Below, one piece after another: positions 28,102-37,810 of a DNA stretch of 64,000 bases. The stretch comes from Sideroxydans lithotrophicus (lineage in GTDB: Bacteria; Pseudomonadota; Gammaproteobacteria; Burkholderiales; Gallionellaceae). Each line of letters begins with the position of its first letter. The stretch's first letter is position 1. The notes beneath the pieces were generated by a model. It did no database searches. It saw only the letters and a program-made list of their open reading frames with translations, and had not been told where the DNA came from. Location of the stretch: the NCBI GenBank assembly GCA_020723185.1, contig DYJI01000002.1, positions 62,001-126,000 on the forward strand, in the 5' to 3' direction. A program made the translations under genes and the position numbers.

Positions 28102-29400
28102 ATGTTACCGCAAAACACCCTGCTACACGCGCACAAGATGAAGCTGCGCTGGTTCGTCACCCTGTCCACCCTGCCGTTGCTCGGGGTGCTGACGGCGTTC
28201 GGCATCATGCCCCAGACCGTGGGGCTACCCTCCTCGCAATACAGCGTCATCGAGAACATCGAACTGCCGGTCAACACTGCTCAATCACCCACGGCCAGCG
28301 TGTTCTGGCGCAATGACCGCGTGCAGCGAGGCGATACCGTCAGTGAGCTGCTGCGTCGTGTCAATGTACAGGATCCGGCGGCCGACGAATTCCTGCGCCG
28401 GGCCCCATCTACTCGCTCGTTCCGCCAATTGCGCGTGGGCAAGTCATTTCTGGTCGAGACGGACGATGCTCACAACCTGCTTGCATTGAGATACACCGAC
28501 AATGATGGCAACCAGGTCCGAATCCTCAAAGACGGCGAGAATTTCAGGGTGACGGAACAGGCTGCCGAGACCGAGCGTCGTGTCTTCGTGCAGACCGGCG
28601 AGATCAGCAGCAGCCTGTACGCTGCCACGGACGAAGCGGGCTTGCCGGATTCCATCGCCAACCAGATGGCCGAGATCTTCGGCGGCGATATCGACTTCCA
28701 CCGCGACCTGCGTCGGCACGACAAGTTCAGCGTGATCTATGAGATGAACTATGCGAATGGCGAATCGACACACAATGGCCGCATCCTGGCCGCCGAGTTC
28801 ATCAACCATGGCCGCACCTTCCGCGCTTTCTACTTCCAGAACTCAAGTCATGGCGGCGACTACTTCTCGCCCGAGGGCAAGAGCATGCGCAAGGCTTTCC
28901 TGCGTTCCCCCATCGAATTCTCGCGCGTGAGCTCCGGCTTCAGCCGCTCGCGCTTCCATCCGGTGCTCAACAAGTGGCGCGCGCACAAAGGCGTGGACTA
29001 CGCCGCCCCCATCGGCACCAAGGTTCGCGCCACCGCCGACGGTGTCGTGAGTTTCATCGGACAGCGGGGCGGCTACGGCAACGTGGTGATGCTGCAGCAT
29101 CAGGGACATTATCAAACGGTCTATGGGCACCTATCCAGATTCGCCGCCAGCCTGCGTCGCGGCCAGCGCGTCGGTCAGGGCGAGATCATCGGATATGTGG
29201 GCAAGACCGGACTGGCCAGCGGCCCCCACCTGCACTATGAATTCAAGGTGAGCGGCATCCAGCGAGACCCACTGAAGATTGCGCTACCGGACGGCAAGCC
29301 GATCAGCGAAGTACAACGCACCGCATTCACCGAATCCATGCGTGATCTGGATGCTCGTCTCTCCTTGTTGCGCAATACACGCATCGCCAAACTCGATTAG
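28102..29400 (+). CDS. M23 family murein endopeptidase (MepM-like)
   Basis: 432-residue envelope peptidase that should cut peptide cross-links in peptidoglycan. One N-terminal membrane anchor (about 15-35), a LysM-like/OapA-type middle region ([12 protein letters not shown]), an intermediate domain, and a C-terminal LytM/M23 domain with the zinc motifs HxxxD (HKGVDYAAP) and HLHYEF, so the enzyme looks active. It overlaps the GTG of anmK by one base, linking a cell-wall hydrolase to muropeptide recycling. Confidence 0.92.
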   Translation: MLPQNTLLHAHKMKLRWFVTLSTLPLLGVLTAFGIMPQTVGLPSSQYSVIENIELPVNTAQSPTASVFWRNDRVQRGDTVSELLRRVNVQDPAADEFLRRAPSTRSFRQLRVGKSFLVETDDAHNLLALRYTDNDGNQVRILKDGENFRVTEQAAETERRVFVQTGEISSSLYAATDEAGLPDSIANQMAEIFGGDIDFHRDLRRHDKFSVIYEMNYANGESTHNGRILAAEFINHGRTFRAFYFQNSSHGGDYFSPEGKSMRKAFLRSPIEFSRVSSGFSRSRFHPVLNKWRAHKGVDYAAPIGTKVRATADGVVSFIGQRGGYGNVVMLQHQGHYQTVYGHLSRFAASLRRGQRVGQGEIIGYVGKTGLASGPHLHYEFKVSGIQRDPLKIALPDGKPISEVQRTAFTESMRDLDARLSLLRNTRIAKLD

Positions 29401-30500
29401 TGGCAACCGCTCCCGACCTCTATCTCGGCATCATGTCAGGCACCAGCCTGGATGGCATCGATGTCGCTTTGACCGATTTCAAAGAAGGGAAGCCGCAGCT
29501 CCTCGCGAGCCATTACCAGCCTTATCCCCGCACGCTTAAAGACGTATTGCTTGAACTGCACCAACCCGGTTTCGATGAACTGCACCGCGCGCAGCTCGCC
29601 TCCATTGCCTTGGCACGCGCTTATGCAGATGCCGCGCTTACCCTGCTGAACAAGGTGGGCATCCCCCCGCATCACATCCAGGCCATCGGCTGCCACGGCC
29701 AGACCATCCGCCATCGGCCCGAACAAGGCTACACGGTGCAGCTCGGCAATGCCGCGCTTTTGGCCGAGCTGACCGGCATCCATGTCGTGAGCGACTTCCG
29801 CTCGCGCGACATCGCTGCAGGCGGCCAGGGCGCCCCGTTGGTGCCCGCATTCCACGACATGATGCTGCGCCATCCCACGATCCATCGCGCCATACTCAAC
29901 CTCGGCGGAATCGCCAACCTCACCGATCTCAAGCCAGGTCTCGGCACGACGGGCTTCGACACCGGTCCGGGCAACCTGTTGATGGACAGCTGGATCAGCA
30001 AACACAAGGGCTGCCCATATGACAAGAATGGCGAGTGGGCTGCCAGCGGCACGATCATTCAAGTGTTGCTGCAACGCATGCTGGACGAACCGTATTTTTC
30101 CTCGCCCCCCCCCAAGAGTACCGGGCGTGACCTGTTCAATCCAGCATGGCTGGAGAATCAGCTTGATGGCACAGAATCCCCGGCAGATATTCAGGCGACC
30201 CTGTTGGCTCTCACTTGCGACAGCATCGCTGATGCCGCCGAAAGATTCTGCGCAGGGGTAGAAGAGCTCTATGTGTGTGGAGGCGGTGCACACAACTCCG
30301 CGTTGATCTCCCTGCTACAGCGTCGCCTGCCTGGCTGCCTCATCCGCAAGACAGACGCGCTCGGCATCCCTGCGGACTGGATGGAAGCGGTCGCCTTTGC
30401 CTGGCTGGCACGCCAGGCCATGACACTGCATCCTGGCAACCTGCCCGCTGCTACGGGCGCGTCCCATCCTTGCGTGCTGGGTGCAATCTATCCCGCATAA
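29400..30500 (+). CDS. anmK: Anhydro-N-acetylmuramic acid kinase
   Basis: Cytoplasmic kinase that opens and phosphorylates 1,6-anhydroMurNAc to MurNAc-6-phosphate in cell-wall recycling. 366 residues, hexokinase/actin fold: phosphate-1 motif GIMSGTSLDGIDVAL, later GCHGQTIRHRP and the adenosine motif CGGGAHNSALI. The start is GTG at 29400, overlapping the peptidase stop. It would use the product of lytic transglycosylases such as MltA in this window. Confidence 0.95.
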   Translation: MATAPDLYLGIMSGTSLDGIDVALTDFKEGKPQLLASHYQPYPRTLKDVLLELHQPGFDELHRAQLASIALARAYADAALTLLNKVGIPPHHIQAIGCHGQTIRHRPEQGYTVQLGNAALLAELTGIHVVSDFRSRDIAAGGQGAPLVPAFHDMMLRHPTIHRAILNLGGIANLTDLKPGLGTTGFDTGPGNLLMDSWISKHKGCPYDKNGEWAASGTIIQVLLQRMLDEPYFSSPPPKSTGRDLFNPAWLENQLDGTESPADIQATLLALTCDSIADAAERFCAGVEELYVCGGGAHNSALISLLQRRLPGCLIRKTDALGIPADWMEAVAFAWLARQAMTLHPGNLPAATGASHPCVLGAIYPA

Positions 30501-30506
30501 AACAAA

Positions 30507-30531
30507 ACGGGGCGCTCACGCGCCCCGTCCC
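30507..30531. terminator. Bidirectional terminator between anmK and erpA
   Basis: 9-bp GC-rich stem ACGGGGCGC (30507-30515) / GCGCCCCGT (30520-30528), loop TCAC. On the minus strand it is followed by TTTTGTTTTA, a good terminator for erpA; on the plus strand the tail CCCTTGTTT is weaker but usable for anmK. Confidence 0.88.
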
Positions 30532-30551
30532 TTGTTTCGGCCACCGACCCC

Positions 30552-30902
30552 TTATGCCGAGAATGAGGATCCACAACCGCAGGTGGTCGTTGCATTCGGG
30601 TTCTTGATGACGAACTGTGAACCTTCCAGTCCCTCGGTGTAATCGATCTCCGCGCCGACCAGATACTGGAAACTCATGGGATCGACCAGTAACTGCACGC
30701 CGTTCTTGTTCATGACCGTATCATCTTCGTTGACGACTTCATCAAAAGTGAAGCCGTATTGAAAACCGGAGCAGCCGCCGCCGGTGACAAAGACGCGCAG
30801 CTTCAAGTCGGCATTGCCCTCTTCTTCGATCAGTTGTTTCACCTTGTTGGCAGCGCTGTCGGTGAACAACAGCGGATCTTGCATCTCAGTCACAGCATTC
30901 AT
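30552..30902 (-). CDS. erpA: Iron-sulfur cluster insertion protein ErpA
   Basis: A-type carrier that delivers Fe-S clusters to apoproteins such as IspG. 116 residues with the three conserved cysteines: Cys44 in [10 protein letters not shown] and Cys108/Cys110 in the C-terminal CGCG. Last gene of the argC-DUF6776-bactofilin-erpA run on the minus strand. Preceded by an AAGGAGT ribosome-binding site; the terminator lies 20 bases downstream. Confidence 0.95.
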   Translation of the reverse strand: MNAVTEMQDPLLFTDSAANKVKQLIEEEGNADLKLRVFVTGGGCSGFQYGFTFDEVVNEDDTVMNKNGVQLLVDPMSFQYLVGAEIDYTEGLEGSQFVIKNPNATTTCGCGSSFSA

Positions 30903-30923
30903 GGTCGTACTCCTTGTCTTTTA

Positions 30924-31328
30924 TTACGATTCAGCGCCGCCCACCTTGAGCGGCACGACTTTTTCCGAGGCCTCATTGATGTGCACCAGCTTACCCTCGA
31001 CGATGGCACCCAACTGTATCTCCAGTGTTTTGTATCTGACATCACCAGTGACCTTGGCTTTGCTTTGAAGTTCCAGATACTCCGATGCCTGAACGGGGCC
31101 GGTCACCATGCCGTTGACCACCAGATGGGTGACGCTGATCTCACCATGCACCCGGGCCTGCTCGCTCAACACCAGCGTGCTGGCTTTGGCCGGATCCGCG
31201 ATCACGCAGCCAGTGACTTCTCCGTCCACGCGCAACCCGCCCGCAAAGTGGATATCGCCATTGACCCGAGTCCCTGCTCCTATCAAAGAATCGATGCGAT
31301 TCTGCGGTTTGCTGTGTTTACTGAACAT
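30924..31328 (-). CDS. Bactofilin (polymer-forming cytoskeletal protein)
   Basis: 134 residues forming a right-handed beta-helix of short hydrophobic repeats (GDIHFAGGLRVDGEVTG, VTHLVVNGMVTGPV) flanked by disordered ends. Bactofilins self-assemble into filaments that scaffold envelope or cell-wall enzymes at the membrane. It is followed by erpA, 21 bases away, and is 12 bases downstream of a gene for a membrane coiled-coil protein that might be its partner. Confidence 0.92.
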   Translation of the reverse strand: MFSKHSKPQNRIDSLIGAGTRVNGDIHFAGGLRVDGEVTGCVIADPAKASTLVLSEQARVHGEISVTHLVVNGMVTGPVQASEYLELQSKAKVTGDVRYKTLEIQLGAIVEGKLVHINEASEKVVPLKVGGAES

Positions 31329-31340
31329 CTAGCCACTCCA

Positions 31341-32084
31341 TTATGAAAGCAATACCGTCTGCGTCACCTTGGGTTCCTGCATGCCCTTCTCGAAGACTCG
31401 TATCTCCACGCTATCGATATGCACCCCATCCGGAAGGCGGAATATCCTTTCGACACGCTGGTAATACTTGAAATTCAGGCCTTGCGCGGCAACCTCGGCC
31501 GAATCAGGCTCGGGGAATTGTAACACCACTTTTTGCCCCCCCTGCTCGCCGTTGACCACTATCTGCAGATTCCCCTGGAAGACCCTTCCACGGCGCTGAA
31601 CACCTTGCACCAGCAACATGCGGCAATGATATTCACCGGGCAGACTGGCGGGCTCAAGTTTAAGGCTATGTATGGAAAGTTCCGCATCACGACCGGCTGT
31701 GAGCGGCAAGCTCTGAAAGAAAGACAGGTCTTCACGCAGACGCAGATTCTCATCATGCAGCGCATTCACCTGTTCCAGCACTTCATCAGCGGCCGCTTGC
31801 TGGATCTGGGCCTGACGTTCATGAACCGCAATCTGGTTGGCTTGATCGGCACTCTGCCGCTCCAACTCCTGCAAGCGCTCTCGCAACACTGCGATCTCCT
31901 GCTCAGCTTCGCCGCGATGGAAACCCGCCAGCGCCATGCCTGCATCATAGGCCCACCAAACCAGGAACCCCATCACCAGCATGAATGGGAGAACGATGGC
32001 CCAGCGCACGTACCAAGGCACGTGCGGGCGCACCGCCAGACGCGGCGCGGAGATGCTGAAGCGGCGTTTGAATCCTTTGATCAT
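31341..32084 (-). CDS. Single-pass membrane coiled-coil protein (DUF6776-like)
   Basis: 247 residues: short basic cytoplasmic tail, one strong membrane helix (about 25-47), a heptad-like coiled coil (about 58-118, ELERQSADQANQIA), and a C-terminal beta-rich domain with GEYHCRMLLVQG and VVLQFPEPD. This matches a betaproteobacterial family of unknown function that regularly sits beside the bactofilin gene. Envelope organisation together with the bactofilin is a reasonable guess only. Six bases downstream of argC. Confidence 0.8.
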   Translation of the reverse strand: MIKGFKRRFSISAPRLAVRPHVPWYVRWAIVLPFMLVMGFLVWWAYDAGMALAGFHRGEAEQEIAVLRERLQELERQSADQANQIAVHERQAQIQQAAADEVLEQVNALHDENLRLREDLSFFQSLPLTAGRDAELSIHSLKLEPASLPGEYHCRMLLVQGVQRRGRVFQGNLQIVVNGEQGGQKVVLQFPEPDSAEVAAQGLNFKYYQRVERIFRLPDGVHIDSVEIRVFEKGMQEPKVTQTVLLS

Positions 32085-32090
32085 TCTCTT

Positions 32091-33119
32091 TTAGGGCAAC
32101 AATGGAACCAGATCGATACCGGTCTTTTCCGGCAACCCGAACAGTATATTCATGTTCTGCACCGCCTGCCCGGCCGCCCCTTTGACCAGATTGTCGATCA
32201 CCGACAACACCACCACGGTATCCCCCCCCTGTGGACGATGCACTGCTATACGGCAGATATTGGAACCCCGCACAGAACGCGTCTCCGGCATCGCACCAGC
32301 CGGCAACACATCGACGAAGGCTTCGTCGGCATAACGCCGCTCGAACAGCGCTTGCAGATCGACTTCCTTGGTCAGCCGCGCATAAAGCGTGGCGTGGATA
32401 CCGCGAATCAAGGGGGTCAGATGCGGCACGAAAGTCAGCCCGACCGGCGCACCGGTCACATTCGCCAGCCCTTGCCTGATCTCCGGCAAGTGCCGATGGC
32501 CGGCCACGCCGTAGGCCTTGAAGTTGTCGCCAGCTTCGGAGAACAGGGTGTGCACTTCGGCTTTACGTCCCGCACCCGACACCCCGGACTTCGAATCTGC
32601 GATGAGGGAACTGGTATCGACGACACCAGCCTCCAGCAAAGGGATGAATCCCAGTTGGACCGCAGTAGGGTAACAACCCGGATTGGCGACCAGGCGCGCA
32701 TGCTTGATCTGCTCCCGATTCAGCTCGGGCAGCCCATAGACGGCCTCTGCCACCAGATCAGGGCAGGCATGACTCATGCCATACCACTTCCCCCATTCCG
32801 CGACATCCTTGATGCGAAAGTCCGCAGCCAGATCGATGACCTTGACTCCCGCGTCCAGCAGGGCTCTCACCTGCTGCATGGCGATGCCGTTGGGGGTGGC
32901 GAAGAACACCACGTCACACTGGTCGAGATGCGCCTCATCGGGATGCGAGAACGCGAAATCCACCCGCCCGCGCAGACTGGGGAACATCTGGCTGACCGGC
33001 ATACCCGCTTCGGCACGCGAAGTGATCGCGTGCAATTCTGCCTGTGGATGCGCCGCCAGCAAACGGAGCAATTCAACCCCGGTATAACCCGTGCCACCTA
33101 CGATACCGACTTTGACCAC
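32091..33119 (-). CDS. argC: N-acetyl-gamma-glutamyl-phosphate reductase
   Basis: NADPH-dependent third step of arginine/ornithine synthesis. 342 residues. N-terminal Rossmann motif [12 protein letters not shown]; catalytic cysteine in [13 protein letters not shown]; conserved SGAGRKA and GHRHLPEI segments. The start is GTG at 33119, placed by GGAGGG eight bases upstream and by the family N-terminus; earlier in-frame codons lie in the rpsI terminator. The cluster rplM-rpsI-argC is typical of betaproteobacteria. Confidence 0.96.
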   Translation of the reverse strand: MVKVGIVGGTGYTGVELLRLLAAHPQAELHAITSRAEAGMPVSQMFPSLRGRVDFAFSHPDEAHLDQCDVVFFATPNGIAMQQVRALLDAGVKVIDLAADFRIKDVAEWGKWYGMSHACPDLVAEAVYGLPELNREQIKHARLVANPGCYPTAVQLGFIPLLEAGVVDTSSLIADSKSGVSGAGRKAEVHTLFSEAGDNFKAYGVAGHRHLPEIRQGLANVTGAPVGLTFVPHLTPLIRGIHATLYARLTKEVDLQALFERRYADEAFVDVLPAGAMPETRSVRGSNICRIAVHRPQGGDTVVVLSVIDNLVKGAAGQAVQNMNILFGLPEKTGIDLVPLLP

Positions 33120-33155
33120 GCTGCCCTCCTGAAAAGTGGCCGAATGATAAATGAA

Positions 33156-33177
33156 AAAGCCGCCCAAAGGCGGCTTT
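33156..33177 (-). terminator. Rho-independent terminator after rpsI
   Basis: Minus strand: AAAGCCGCC / GGCGGCTTT, 9-bp stem with a 4-base loop (33177-33156), followed by TTTTTCAT. Located 17 bases after the rpsI stop and upstream of argC, it should end the rplM-rpsI transcript. Confidence 0.9.
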
Positions 33178-33194
33178 CCCGGTTCCACACAAGC

Positions 33195-33587
33195 TTAACG
33201 CTTGGAGAATTGTTTCCTGCGACGCGCCTTGCGCAGACCGACTTTCTTACGCTCGACCTCACGTGCATCGCGAGTCACCAAGCCGGCTTGGCTCAGGGTG
33301 GACTTCAGGGATGCATCGTAATCGATCAGTGCGCGGGTGATGCCGTGGCGCACCGCACCGGCCTGGCCGGATTCGCCGCCACCGGTGACGTTGACCAGGA
33401 TGTCGAACTTGCCCATCATCTGGGTCAATTCCAGCGGCTGACGCACGACCATACGACCGGTCTCGCGGGAGAAGAAAACGTCCAGCGGCTTGTCATTGAC
33501 GACGATGTCGCCCTTGCCTGCCTTGATGAACACACGCGCCACCGCACTCTTGCGACGGCCAGTTCCGTAGTTATAAGTCACGCTCAT
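33195..33587 (-). CDS. rpsI: 30S ribosomal protein S9
   Basis: 130-residue S9 whose basic C-terminal tail, ending SKR in RRRKQFSKR, reaches the P-site t[21 protein letters not shown] is the conserved N-terminus. It is two bases downstream of rplM and shares its strong promoter. Confidence 0.98.
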   Translation of the reverse strand: MSVTYNYGTGRRKSAVARVFIKAGKGDIVVNDKPLDVFFSRETGRMVVRQPLELTQMMGKFDILVNVTGGGESGQAGAVRHGITRALIDYDASLKSTLSQAGLVTRDAREVERKKVGLRKARRRKQFSKR

Positions 33588-33589
33588 GA

Positions 33590-34027
33590 TTAAGCCTTCA
33601 ACAGATCGGTAGGTTTGGGTTGCTGCGCGCTGTGCGGATGCGTTGCACCTGCGTACACCTTCAGCTTGCTCAGCATCGCGTAACCCAAAGGTCCCTTCGG
33701 CAGCATGCCGCGCACGGCCTTCTGCAAAAGACGCTGCGGGTGACGCTGCTGCATCTTGATGAAATTGGTTTCGTAGATACCGCCGGGGAAACCGGTGTGG
33801 CGGTAGTACATCTTGTCCTGGGCTTTATTGCCGGTCACGCGCACTTTTTCAGCGTTCACGACCACGACGAAATCGCCGGTGTCCACGTGCGGCGTATAAA
33901 TAGCCTTATGCTTGCCGCGCAGGCGGGTAGCGATCTGGCTGGCCAAACGGCCCAGCACTTTGTCAGCTGCGTCGACCAGGATCCAGTCGTGCTGGACTTC
34001 CTGCGCTTTAGCGGAAAATGTTTTCAT
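33590..34027 (-). CDS. rplM: 50S ribosomal protein L13
   Basis: 145-residue L13, an early assembly protein of the large subunit. [20 protein letters not shown] is the usual N-terminus, and [22 protein letters not shown] the signature near the C-terminus. The start is ATG 34027; an in-frame ATG at 34096 lies upstream of the -10 box and can be excluded. Confidence 0.98.
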   Translation of the reverse strand: MKTFSAKAQEVQHDWILVDAADKVLGRLASQIATRLRGKHKAIYTPHVDTGDFVVVVNAEKVRVTGNKAQDKMYYRHTGFPGGIYETNFIKMQQRHPQRLLQKAVRGMLPKGPLGYAMLSKLKVYAGATHPHSAQQPKPTDLLKA

Positions 34028-34074
34028 GGCATTTCCTAAAACAATAAATGAATAACGGACTGCGAAGGGCGCGC

Positions 34075-34103
34075 ATTCTATGCGAGACCATTTCACCTGT
34101 CAA
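34075..34103 (-). promoter_or_regulatory. rplM-rpsI sigma70 promoter
   Basis: Minus strand TTGACA (34103-34098), exact consensus, then 17 bases and TAGAAT (34080-34075), followed by the discriminator GCGCGCCC. One of the strongest promoters in the window. The GC-rich discriminator suggests stringent (ppGpp) control, as expected for ribosomal proteins. Confidence 0.88.
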
Positions 34104-34146
34104 ACGCTTATCGACCCCTGGCCATCCCGCCCCCGGGCGAGCCGGA

Positions 34147-35520
34147 TCATAGCAGCCCGTCCAGCCACGCTTTCCACCCCTCGAACTTCCGCCTTAGCCT
34201 GGCTTGGGACCCGTTCATCGATATCCGCTCAGCCCGCCTGAATACCCCAGCATCCGCCCCTGTCACCAATTGGGCCACCCCGATCAGGCCAGCATCGGAC
34301 TGCGACAGCCGGAATGCCGCTGGTACAAGGCCTGCAATCCCATGTTGGATACAGGACAAATTGGACAAGCCGCCAGAAAGATACACGCCATCCACACCCG
34401 AGCCGCGCTGAATATCCTCGATTATCCGCGCCACACGAAAGATGATGCCTTCCTGCAACAGCAGGGCGATGCGATGCCTGTCCAGATGATCGACCGACTC
34501 CGAGAACCTCGACCCGATGTCGCGCCTGAAATAGGGCGCGCCCAAGCCGCTGGGCTCTGCCACGCAGTAGATATCGTCGCTCGCCAACTCATCCGGCGAA
34601 CAACCTTCCACCTGATAACCCGCCAGTGCCTCCGCGATAGAATTCAAAGTCCCTTCGCATGCCATATGAACCTGATGATGCGCATCCATGCATACCAGCG
34701 TCTGCAAATACCCGGCCGGGGCCGCATGCCCTTGCAAACCATATGCAGCGACGAATCCACCCGTCCCGAGATTCACCATCGCTTCACGATGTCCCGGCGC
34801 GATGCCATGCCACAGCGCCGCCGACTGGTCGGCCACACTTGCCTGCAAACACAGCCCATTGCCGAGTGCGATCCTCAAACCGGCCGAGGGCATTATCTCC
34901 GGCAGGATGGCAACATCCACACCGAACAGATCACACAACTCTGCGGACCACTGCAAGCCACGCACATCCATCAACAAGGTGCGCGCCGCCATCGAGACAT
35001 CGGTCACATGATGCCGACCGCCCGTCCAGCGCCATATGAGAAAGGTATCGAGCGTACCCAGCATCCACACACCGTCAGCCAGTAGCGTTCGCCATTCCGG
35101 CTGCGCTGCGAGCAGCACGCTCAGTTTGGGGGCCAGATAATAGGGCGTAAGCGGCAGGCCGGTAAGCGCCCGGATGCGCCCTTCTTTTTCCCGCAATGCC
35201 TCGCAGCTCGCCATACCACGGTCATCTTGCCAGGAGATGAGTGGCGTGACCGGACGTCCGCTGGCTCGCTCCCATATGACGAAAGAAGATCGCTGGCTGC
35301 ACAGCCCGAGTGGCGGGCGCGCACCGGTCCGGGCCAGACATTCCGCAAGCACCGCATCAACCGCCTCTGCATAAGCCTCCGCATCGCTTTCATAACGACC
35401 TGCCACCGCCATAACAGGCGGCGCATGACGGACCACGACCGCATCCAGCTCGCCTTGCGCGGACAGCAGCCCAGCCTTGATGCCGGTCGTCCCCAGATCG
35501 AGTGCGGCCGCGACGATCAT
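34147..35520 (-). CDS. FGGY-family carbohydrate kinase, glycerol-kinase-like
   Basis: 457-residue FGGY kinase with phosphate-1 motif ALDLGTTGIKAG and an adenosine motif near VYLSGGLSNLSCIQ. It resembles GlpK most and sits directly after glpD, so glycerol is the likely substrate. Two points are unusual: it is about 40 residues shorter than GlpK, and the glycerol-contacting Arg-Glu pair of GlpK (QRE) reads QRS here (Arg77, Ser78), although Asp231 in VADQSAALW is kept. Substrate may therefore differ. The ATG at 35520 overlaps the glpD stop (ATGA). Last gene of a four-gene operon. Confidence 0.85.
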   Translation of the reverse strand: MIVAAALDLGTTGIKAGLLSAQGELDAVVVRHAPPVMAVAGRYESDAEAYAEAVDAVLAECLARTGARPPLGLCSQRSSFVIWERASGRPVTPLISWQDDRGMASCEALREKEGRIRALTGLPLTPYYLAPKLSVLLAAQPEWRTLLADGVWMLGTLDTFLIWRWTGGRHHVTDVSMAARTLLMDVRGLQWSAELCDLFGVDVAILPEIMPSAGLRIALGNGLCLQASVADQSAALWHGIAPGHREAMVNLGTGGFVAAYGLQGHAAPAGYLQTLVCMDAHHQVHMACEGTLNSIAEALAGYQVEGCSPDELASDDIYCVAEPSGLGAPYFRRDIGSRFSESVDHLDRHRIALLLQEGIIFRVARIIEDIQRGSGVDGVYLSGGLSNLSCIQHGIAGLVPAAFRLSQSDAGLIGVAQLVTGADAGVFRRAERISMNGSQARLRRKFEGWKAWLDGLL

Positions 35521-37076
35521 GCCAGACAAGTCTGCACTTCATCAGCGACACGCTGCGCATCCCAGCCCAACCCGGGTGCCAGCAGTTCGGCGAGATGTCG
35601 CAACCGCCCTTCCTCCAGCCTCGCCAGGATAAGCAAGGGCATACGCCGTCTTAGCAGGTCGGCAAGATGCACCACCATCTCATCGCGCGCGCATACCAGC
35701 AGATCCGCATGGATCAACGGCACCTCCGTCACGATGCGGGAGGCATAATGCGGCGACTCTCTGACGATAGCGAACACCTCTACGATGCGCACCCCATGCC
35801 GACGCATCAGCCACTGCGCACTTTCATCGTCGATGCCCAATCCCCGCGCCGCTGCAGCCGATTCAGCCGCCCATTGCCCCAAGCCCTGTTGCGGCGCCCA
35901 CGGAAGCAAACATCCTTTGCTGGTGCATGCCGCATCGATCCCCAACTTTGCACACACCGCATCCACGACCACCGCCGCATCCTCGCGTGCCGAGGTGAGC
36001 TTGCCGCCGATGGCGTGATGCAAGCCGTTCTCTGCCGTCCTCAACTCCCAGTCCCGGCTGACAGCGGAGGGATGAGCCGCATCACTCTGTCGCATCACGC
36101 GCACCCCGGCATAACTGCCGATCACATCCCGTCTGCCCCATGCATGCCTGAGATAGCCATTGGCCGCGTCGAGCAGATAGTTGATGTCCGCCTCCTCGAC
36201 CTGCACCCGTTCGACGTCGCCGCGATAGTCGGTATCGGTCGTGCCCAGCAGCGTTCGGCCATACCACGGGATGATGAAGAACACGCGTCCATCCTTCTTC
36301 GCCGTGAGCAGCACCGCCTCCTTCGCGTGCAATGCAGGCAAGACCAGATGCACACCCTTGCTCAAACGACACCATGCGCGCCCTTGCTCGCCCAACACCT
36401 CCCAGCGCCCCGAAGTGCTCACGCATTGCCTGGCGCGCAACTGACGCGTGTCGCCGGTCAACATATCCCGCACTTCAGCCCCGCACACCTTGCCGCCTTC
36501 CTCATGCCATTCGACCAACTGCGCGTAGTTGACGCACACCGCACCGTGCGCCATCGCACCCGCCACCAACTCCAGCACCAGGCGCGCATCGTCTGTCTGC
36601 GCATCGCCGTAGGTAAAGCCGCCATGCAGCCCCGCGTCATCCAGATACGGGAAGTGGGTCGAGAATGCGCGCTTGAAGAAATGGCGATGCCGCATCGGCT
36701 CGACGGGAAATCCCGCCAATGCGTCATACAGCATTAACCCCGCTTTCAGCAGCAGCGTCCCGTTACGACTGTCCGCATACACCGGAACGCCGAAACGCAA
36801 CGGCCATACACGATGCGGCGCGATATCGAGCAGCAGCTGCCGCTCGTTCAGTGCCTTGCGCACCAACTTGAAATCGTAGGTCTCGAGATAGCGCAGGCCG
36901 CCATGGATCAGCTTGCTGGAAGCGGACGATGTCGCGCCAGCCCAGTCGCCCTGCTCCACCAACGCAACCTTGAGTCCGCGCAAGGCGGCATCGTATGCCG
37001 TCCACGCGCCGTAGATGCCGCCGCCGCATACGAGCAGATCGAACTCTCCCTGCAGGGTGGAGAAGTCGCGCCTCAT
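35517..37076 (-). CDS. glpD: Aerobic-type glycerol-3-phosphate dehydrogenase
   Basis: FAD-dependent membrane-associated enzyme oxidising glycerol 3-phosphate to dihydroxyacetone phosphate and feeding electrons to quinone. 519 residues. The FAD-binding GxGxxG is GGGIYGAWTAYDAA near residue 18; ATSSASSKLIHGGLRYLE is the family signature. A DAO C-terminal domain follows. The ATG at 37076 overlaps the ugpQ stop. Together with the kinase and phosphodiesterase it forms a route from glycerophosphodiesters to central metabolism. Confidence 0.94.
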   Translation of the reverse strand: MRRDFSTLQGEFDLLVCGGGIYGAWTAYDAALRGLKVALVEQGDWAGATSSASSKLIHGGLRYLETYDFKLVRKALNERQLLLDIAPHRVWPLRFGVPVYADSRNGTLLLKAGLMLYDALAGFPVEPMRHRHFFKRAFSTHFPYLDDAGLHGGFTYGDAQTDDARLVLELVAGAMAHGAVCVNYAQLVEWHEEGGKVCGAEVRDMLTGDTRQLRARQCVSTSGRWEVLGEQGRAWCRLSKGVHLVLPALHAKEAVLLTAKKDGRVFFIIPWYGRTLLGTTDTDYRGDVERVQVEEADINYLLDAANGYLRHAWGRRDVIGSYAGVRVMRQSDAAHPSAVSRDWELRTAENGLHHAIGGKLTSAREDAAVVVDAVCAKLGIDAACTSKGCLLPWAPQQGLGQWAAESAAAARGLGIDDESAQWLMRRHGVRIVEVFAIVRESPHYASRIVTEVPLIHADLLVCARDEMVVHLADLLRRRMPLLILARLEEGRLRHLAELLAPGLGWDAQRVADEVQTCLA

Positions 37077-37810
37077 TCTTCCCTCATCCGCAAGGCTTTC
37101 TGCGGCACATCACTGATCAGGATATCCACTCCGAGCAGCAGCGCACGCTCGATCTCGGCATCGCTATCGCAGGTATAGACGGCGATGGACTTTCCCCGCC
37201 CGCGCAGCAGACCGACCATATCGACATCCAGCGTGGATATCTCGACGCAGAGTCCGTGCAGGAACGGATGTTCGTCAAGCGCGCGCCCTGCATCGCTCAC
37301 AGTGTGCTCCGGCTCCAGATTGAGCACCAATGGAAAAGCGGGTGCGATGCCATGCGCATAAACAAGACTGTTCATATTGAAAGAAGAGACCAGCACGCCA
37401 GCACCCGCGTCTCCTGCCAGCGCCAATGTCTGGCGCACCTTCATCTCTTGCCGCGCGATATCTTCCCAACTTCGGTTCTTGATCTCCAGCAACAAGCCGC
37501 AACGCGCACGGTAGGCCTCGACGAATGACTGCAAGGCCATCACGCATTCCGGTTGCACACCCGGAAAATGCGCCGCGAAATCCATCTCCAGCAACTGCCT
37601 GAAGTCGTAATCATCGATACGCTTGCCGGGCAGGCCCAGCTTCTTCAGATCGCGGTCATGCCACAGCACGGCGACCCCATCGCGACTCAACTGCACATCG
37701 GTCTCGATACCGTCGATGGGATACAGCAGCGCCCTCTCGAAAGCCGTACGCGTATTCTCCGCAGCCTCGCGATTGGCACCGCGGTGCGCATAGATCAAGG
37801 TCTTGCTCAT
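37073..37810 (-). CDS. ugpQ: Glycerophosphodiester phosphodiesterase
   Basis: Cytoplasmic-looking GDPD (no signal peptide), 245 residues, hydrolysing glycerophosphodiesters to glycerol 3-phosphate and an alcohol. The catalytic motif is HRGANREAAENT (His9-Arg10), with metal ligands in GIETDVQLSRDG and the second catalytic His in VLWHDRDL. Its product is the substrate of GlpD encoded next. Starts at ATG 37810, overlapping the hydrolase stop by four bases. Confidence 0.92.
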   Translation of the reverse strand: MSKTLIYAHRGANREAAENTRTAFERALLYPIDGIETDVQLSRDGVAVLWHDRDLKKLGLPGKRIDDYDFRQLLEMDFAAHFPGVQPECVMALQSFVEAYRARCGLLLEIKNRSWEDIARQEMKVRQTLALAGDAGAGVLVSSFNMNSLVYAHGIAPAFPLVLNLEPEHTVSDAGRALDEHPFLHGLCVEISTLDVDMVGLLRGRGKSIAVYTCDSDAEIERALLLGVDILISDVPQKALRMREE

